Positions 60,691 through 64,000 of a DNA stretch of 64,000 nucleotides are shown one piece after another. Position numbers and translations under genes: made by a program. Every line of letters starts with the position of its first letter. Position 1 is the first letter of the stretch. This DNA is from Actinoplanes sandaracinus (GTDB lineage Bacteria > Actinomycetota > Actinomycetes > Mycobacteriales > Micromonosporaceae), in NCBI RefSeq assembly GCF_030009775.1, contig NZ_JASCTH010000040.1, positions 1 through 64,000 on the forward strand, read 5' to 3'. The notes under the pieces were generated by a model, which was given only the letters and a program-made list of their open reading frames with translations, ran no database searches and was not told where the DNA came from.

Positions 60691-61515
60691 CTACCCCGCG
60701 GCGCTGCCAACGAATTCCGCCGCCCCGCGCAGCCGCACCCGCAGCAGCCTCGCCGCCCGGTCGGTGACCAGCCGCAGATCGGCCGGCCGCGACAGGCCCA
60801 GCGCCGCCAGGCTGGCCGCCGGAACGGCCGCCGGGTCCAGGCCGTCCCGGCGGGCCACCAGCACCCCCAGGTCGTAGCGGCTGACCGCGTCGGCGCCGGC
60901 CACGTTCAGCACCCCGGCATAGTCGTTGCCGGCCAGTTCCAGCAGAGCGTCGGCCAGGTCGTCGACGTGCACCGGCTTACGGATCTCGTCGGTGAACAGG
61001 CCACCCGCCACCCGCCCGGCGATCAGATCATGGGTCAGCCGCTCGTGAGCGCCGCCGCCGTCGCCCAGGATCAGCGACGTGCGCACGACGGCCGCGGCCG
61101 GGACGATCGCCCGGACCGCGGTCTCGGCCGCCGCCTTCGCCGCCCCGTAGGCGTAGACCGGGTCGGGCCGGGCGTCCTCGTCGTACACGCCGAGCCGGCC
61201 GCTGAAGATCGCGTCGCTGGAGACGTGCACCAGCCGGACCCCGGCCGCGGCCAGCGCCACATGGGCGGCGCCGTCAGCGGTCGACGGCCAGTCGTCCCGG
61301 TCACGGCCGGCGGCCGCGTGGATGACCGCGTCCGGCGCCACCTCGGCGATCACCCGGCGCACCTGCGCCGGGTCCCGGATGTCCAGCCGCACGGTCGCGG
61401 TCGCCGCCGGCGCGGACACCCAGGTGCCGACCGCGTCCCAGCCCGCGGCCGCCGCGCGGCGCATGACACGGCGGCCCAGGCAGCCGTTTCCTCCGGTGAC
61501 CAGCAGGCGTCTCAC
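60691..61515 (-). CDS. RmlD-like extended SDR (dTDP-4-dehydrorhamnose reductase family)
   Basis: 274 residues from GTG 61515. The Rossmann motif VTGGNGCLGRRVM, VIHAAAGRDR, LVHVSSDAIFSG and the catalytic YAYGAAKAAAE are all present, along with RTSLILGDGGG. RmlD-type enzymes reduce keto groups of nucleotide sugars with NADPH. The start overlaps the permease stop after frame correction (GTGA), so it belongs to the GntR-ABC operon. Confidence 0.8.
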   Translation of the reverse strand: MRRLLVTGGNGCLGRRVMRRAAAAGWDAVGTWVSAPAATATVRLDIRDPAQVRRVIAEVAPDAVIHAAAGRDRDDWPSTADGAAHVALAAAGVRLVHVSSDAIFSGRLGVYDEDARPDPVYAYGAAKAAAETAVRAIVPAAAVVRTSLILGDGGGAHERLTHDLIAGRVAGGLFTDEIRKPVHVDDLADALLELAGNDYAGVLNVAGADAVSRYDLGVLVARRDGLDPAAVPAASLAALGLSRPADLRLVTDRAARLLRVRLRGAAEFVGSAAG

Positions 61516-62061
61516 GCGACGACCCTAGTACGCAGCGGCAGGTCCCGGGCGGCCGCCCACAGCAGCACCCAGCCGACCGCGACCGCGCCGGCCGTGAGCG
61601 CGACCAGCGTGACGGCGCCGTCCGGGCCGAACCAGCATGTACCAGCTGGCCAGGAAGATCATCGGGTAGTCGCCGGCCTCGAACACCCGGTGGTCCTGCA
61701 GGGCGCGGGCCCAGCCGGCGGCCCGGTAGAGGACCGCCTCCGCGGCGTAGACGCCGGTGAGCAGCGCCGCCAGGACGCCGGCGGTGACGACCTGGAAGAC
61801 CGGGTGCTGAATCAGGAACTCGCGGCGGGTACGGCCGTGCACGACCATCCTGGCCAGCACCCCGGTCGCGCTGTAGCCGTAACCGACGGCGAGCCAGTGC
61901 AGCACCTGCCCGGCGACGTCGACCGCGCTGATCGTGGCCGGCCCCCGGGTCACGGCGGCCGCCAGGATCACACCGACCAGCACGTACACGGCGCCGAGGA
62001 ACATCACCAGGAAGACGGTGTGCGCACAGAACAGGTAGCGGGCGATCGGCCAGCGGCTCAC
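61512..62061 (-). pseudogene. ABC-2-type membrane permease, frame-disrupted
   Basis: From the ATG at 62061 the frame gives three to four membrane segments (YLFCAHTVFLVMFLGAVYVL, VFQVVTAGVLAALLTGVYAA, YPMIFLASWYMLV). Near 61640 the natural continuation GPDGAVTLVALTAGAVAVGW and VLLWAAARDLPLR is one base out and ends at 61512, overlapping the next gene in GTGA. Length 550 is one over a multiple of three, so one extra base explains the break. If corrected, it is the membrane partner of the upstream ATPase. Confidence 0.7.
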
Positions 62062-62924
62062 GGGGCACCTCCGGTCAGATGGATGAACAGGTCCTGCACG
62101 GCGACCGGGCCGAGTTCCAGGCCGTACGCGCGGGCCAGGCCCCGCCGCTCGTCGCCGAGACCGCCGTAGAGGGTGACCTCCTTGGTCGGGCCCAGCCGCC
62201 GCTCGCCGAGCACGGTCAGCCCGTACACGAAGTCGTCGACCACCGACGCTGGGCCGGTCACCGACACCCCGCGCGAACGCAGGTCGTCGAGGTCCTCCCG
62301 CACCAGCAGCCGGCCCTCGTGCAGGATCAGCACCTGCTCGAACAGCGGGCTCTGCTCCTCGATCAGATGCGTGGACAGGATGAACGTGCGCGGATGCGCC
62401 AGGTAGTCGCGCAGCAGCTCATGGTGAAACAGCTACCGGGCGGCCGCGTCCATGCCCAGGTGCGCCTCGTCGAACATGGTCAGCGGCGCCCGCGACGCCA
62501 GGCCGACGACGATGCCGAACGCCGAGCGCTGGCCACGCGAGAGCCGCCCCAGCCGGCGCCGGCCGGACAGCCGAAACGGCCGAGCAGGTCGGTGGCGTAC
62601 GCCCGGTCGAAAGGTGGGCCGCAGCATCGCGGCCATGCCGAGGATCTCGGCCAGCTGATCGGTGGGATCACCGAGGCCGCCGTCGTCCCGGATCAGGCAG
62701 ATCCGGGTGGTGGACCGGGCGTTCTCGAACACCGGCTCACCGTCGAAGGTGACCGTGCCGCCGGACGGTTTCCGGAAACCGGCGAGCGTGGACAGCAGGG
62801 TGGTCTTGCCGGCGCCGTTGCGGCCCAACAAGCCGTAGACCCGACCGGCCGGCAGATCGAGGTCGAGGGGATGCAGGGCCGTCGTCTCACCGAAACGGAC
62901 CTGCAGGGCGGTGGTAGTGATCAT
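62058..62924 (-). pseudogene. ABC transporter ATPase with internal TAG and two compensating frame shifts
   Basis: ATG 62924 overlaps the GntR stop (ATGA). It has Walker A GRNGAGKTT, signature LSRGQRS and Walker B LTMFDEAHLGMD, then DAAAR-TAG-LFHHELL, then THLIEEQSPLFEQVLILHEG and EVTLYGGLGDERRGLA to a stop at 62058. The TAG at 62433-62435 stands where Gln (CAG) is expected. Between about 62560 and 62615 the family sequence FDRAYATDLLGRFGCP is found in another frame, so two opposite shifts are present. Either a damaged gene or local sequence errors. Confidence 0.75.
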
Positions 62925-63289
62925 CGGCCGTCTCCCGGGATGAGCGCGGATATGCGGGCCACGATGTCGGCGACCGGAATACCCAGGGTGCGGGCCTCGG
63001 CCGCCATCGGTTCGAGCACCTCGGCGAAGAACCGCTCACGCCGTTGCCGGCGCAGCCGCTCCTGCGCGCCGGCGCTGACGAACATGCCGACCCCGCGCCG
63101 CTTGTAGATGACGTTCTCGTCGACGAGCTGCTGGAACGCCTTGGCGGCGGTGGCCGGATTGATGCGGAAGTAGGCGGCGTACTGATTGGTGGACATCACC
63201 TGCTCGTCGGCACCCAGCGCCCCGCGGAGCACGTCGTCCTTGATCTGGTCGGCGATCTGCCGGTAGATCGGACTGCGCTCGTCGAACAT
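62921..63289 (-). CDS. GntR-family regulator (YtrA-like)
   Basis: 122 residues from ATG 63289 (GGAGG 8 bases upstream). SPIYRQIADQIKDDVLRGAL starts the GntR helix, and QVMSTNQYAAYFRINPATAA plus LVDENVIYKRRGVGMFV form the recognition helix and wing. A short helical tail follows, as in YtrA regulators that sit first in ABC-transporter operons and repress them until a cell-wall-active drug is sensed. Followed by the ATPase with ATGA overlap. Confidence 0.85.
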   Translation of the reverse strand: MFDERSPIYRQIADQIKDDVLRGALGADEQVMSTNQYAAYFRINPATAAKAFQQLVDENVIYKRRGVGMFVSAGAQERLRRQRRERFFAEVLEPMAAEARTLGIPVADIVARISALIPGDGR

Positions 63290-63330
63290 CGCCCGCCTCC
63301 ACACGTCGAGACATCCAGGTTCCGGGGTTC

Positions 63331-63344
63331 GTTACTCCAGTAAC
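63331..63344. promoter_or_regulatory. Likely GntR operator
   Basis: GTTACT-CC-AGTAAC is an exact dyad about 40 bases before the GntR start, beside a TATGGT -10 candidate on the same strand. Confidence 0.55.
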
Positions 63345-63456
63345 TAACCATAGAACATCGATGCCCGGAACGCAGAGCGGCGCGGCGAGGAAGCCGGCCG
63401 GCACCGTGTTAGCGTCGAGCCGGACGCCTCCTGACGGCCGGCCCGACGGAGCCTTC

Positions 63457-63966
63457 ATGACCCGCTGGAACACCCGCCCCGAAACCCCCGCCGACATCAC
63501 GGCCGTGCACGCGATCATCGCCGCCGCCTTCCCGACCGAAGCCGAAGCCGACCTCGTCGACGCGTTACGCGCCGACCCGGCGGCCTGGATCGACGGCCTG
63601 TCCATGCTCGCCACCGGCACCGACGGCACACCCGCCGGGCACGCGCTGCTCACCCGCTGCCACGTCGGCGGGCAGCCGGCCCTCGCGCTGGCGCCCTGCG
63701 CGGTCCTGCCGGCGGCGCAGCGCACCGGCGCCGGGTCGGCGGCGATCCGGGCCGTCCTCGACGCGGCCCGCGACCGGGGCGAGAACCTGGTGGTGGTGCT
63801 CGGCCACGCCGGCTACTACCCGCGGTTCGGGTTCACCCGGGCCTCCGGATTCGGTATCAGCGCGCCCTTCCCGGCCCCGGACGAGGCGCTGATGGCGCTG
63901 GCCCTGGACCGGACCCGCCCGGTGCCGGCCGGCACCATCGCCTACGCCGCGGCGTTCGGCGTGTGA
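63457..63966 (+). CDS. GNAT-family N-acetyltransferase (YhbS-like)
   Basis: 169 residues from ATG 63457. RPETPADITAVHAIIAAAFP and LAPCAVLPAAQRTGAGSAAI (acetyl-CoA loop) and VVVLGHAGYYPRFGFTRASG are typical of the YhbS branch. Substrate unknown. The remaining 34 bases of the window hold nothing further. Confidence 0.85.
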   Translation: MTRWNTRPETPADITAVHAIIAAAFPTEAEADLVDALRADPAAWIDGLSMLATGTDGTPAGHALLTRCHVGGQPALALAPCAVLPAAQRTGAGSAAIRAVLDAARDRGENLVVVLGHAGYYPRFGFTRASGFGISAPFPAPDEALMALALDRTRPVPAGTIAYAAAFGV

Positions 63967-64000
63967 CCCCCCAGCTCCGCTGATCCCGGTGACGGCGAGC

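Noticed and set aside
1-64000. CRISPR array, tRNA or rRNA genes
   Set aside because: No regularly spaced repeats of CRISPR length, no T-loop/acceptor pattern of a tRNA and no rRNA-like sequence were recognised by eye. A tRNAscan or Infernal run would be decisive.

Overview
This window is very GC-rich, with strongly third-position-GC genes, many GTG starts, short ATGA/GTGA/TGATG gene overlaps, and several starts placed 5-7 bases after a TANNNT -10 box (leaderless style). Together with a WhiG/FliA-type sigma factor, an ECF42 sigma factor with its DGPF partner, paired dynamin-like GTPases and DUF6086/DUF6204-type proteins, this points to a chromosomal segment of a filamentous actinobacterium, most likely a member of the Micromonosporaceae (Actinoplanes-like). 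The genus is inferred, not proven.

Layout. 0-8 kb: partial winged-helix gene, secreted cutinase-like hydrolase, small hypotheticals, an AlbA_2/Schlafen-like protein divergent from a large HEAT-repeat protein, a uridine-kinase-like P-loop protein and a GNAT acetyltransferase. 8-12.4 kb: a tight three-gene NRPS-independent siderophore (NIS) operon with two IucA/IucC synthetases and a PLP decarboxylase. 12.5-19.2 kb: a divergent flavoprotein, a lipoprotein, NAD-dependent epimerase, UPF0303-like protein, TSUP permease, EEP nuclease and a DHDPS-family aldolase. 19.2-20.5 kb: gene-free DNA carrying a pair of 125-bp inverted repeats. 20.5-27.6 kb: rhodanese/TetR pair, membrane protein/PadR pair, an ABC-F ATPase with a uORF and hairpin leader, a Xer-like recombinase, UppP and a DUF3626 protein. 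27.6-29.7 kb: three consecutive frame-disrupted genes. 29.8-41.9 kb: NUDIX, TenA-like, UMF1 transporter with GntR, two dynamin-like GTPases with an acidic partner, a LuxR/LAL regulator with a small HTH partner, a MarR-GNAT fusion and an acyltransferase. 42-43.5 kb: gene-free DNA rich in palindromes and tandem repeats. 43.5-49.6 kb: small hypotheticals, a guanidine-III riboswitch with a SugE/Gdx exporter, VOC, metallophosphoesterase, PNPOx-like and DUF6086 proteins. 49.6-51.2 kb: gene-free DNA with a decayed copy of a methyltransferase 5' end. 51.2-57.6 kb: a tyrosine recombinase whose start lies in a dif-like palindrome, a 50-residue Tat-type lipoprotein, a broken membrane protein gene, a HEAT/MerR-HEAT operon behind a MerR-type promoter, the ECF42/DGPF pair and an AAC(3)-like acetyltransferase. 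57.7-64 kb: OhrR/Ohr, GNAT, WhiG/FliA-type sigma, DUF6204, and a GntR-ABC ATPase-permease-SDR operon with damaged frames.

The strongest functional units are the NIS siderophore operon, the guanidine riboswitch with its exporter, the OhrR-Ohr peroxide switch with its operator, the MerR-HEAT switch, the ECF42-DGPF pair with a matching promoter, and the ABC-F gene with an attenuator-like leader. Several genes carry single-base frame disruptions, some in G/C homopolymers. These may be sequencing errors rather than true pseudogenes and should be checked before any biology is built on them.
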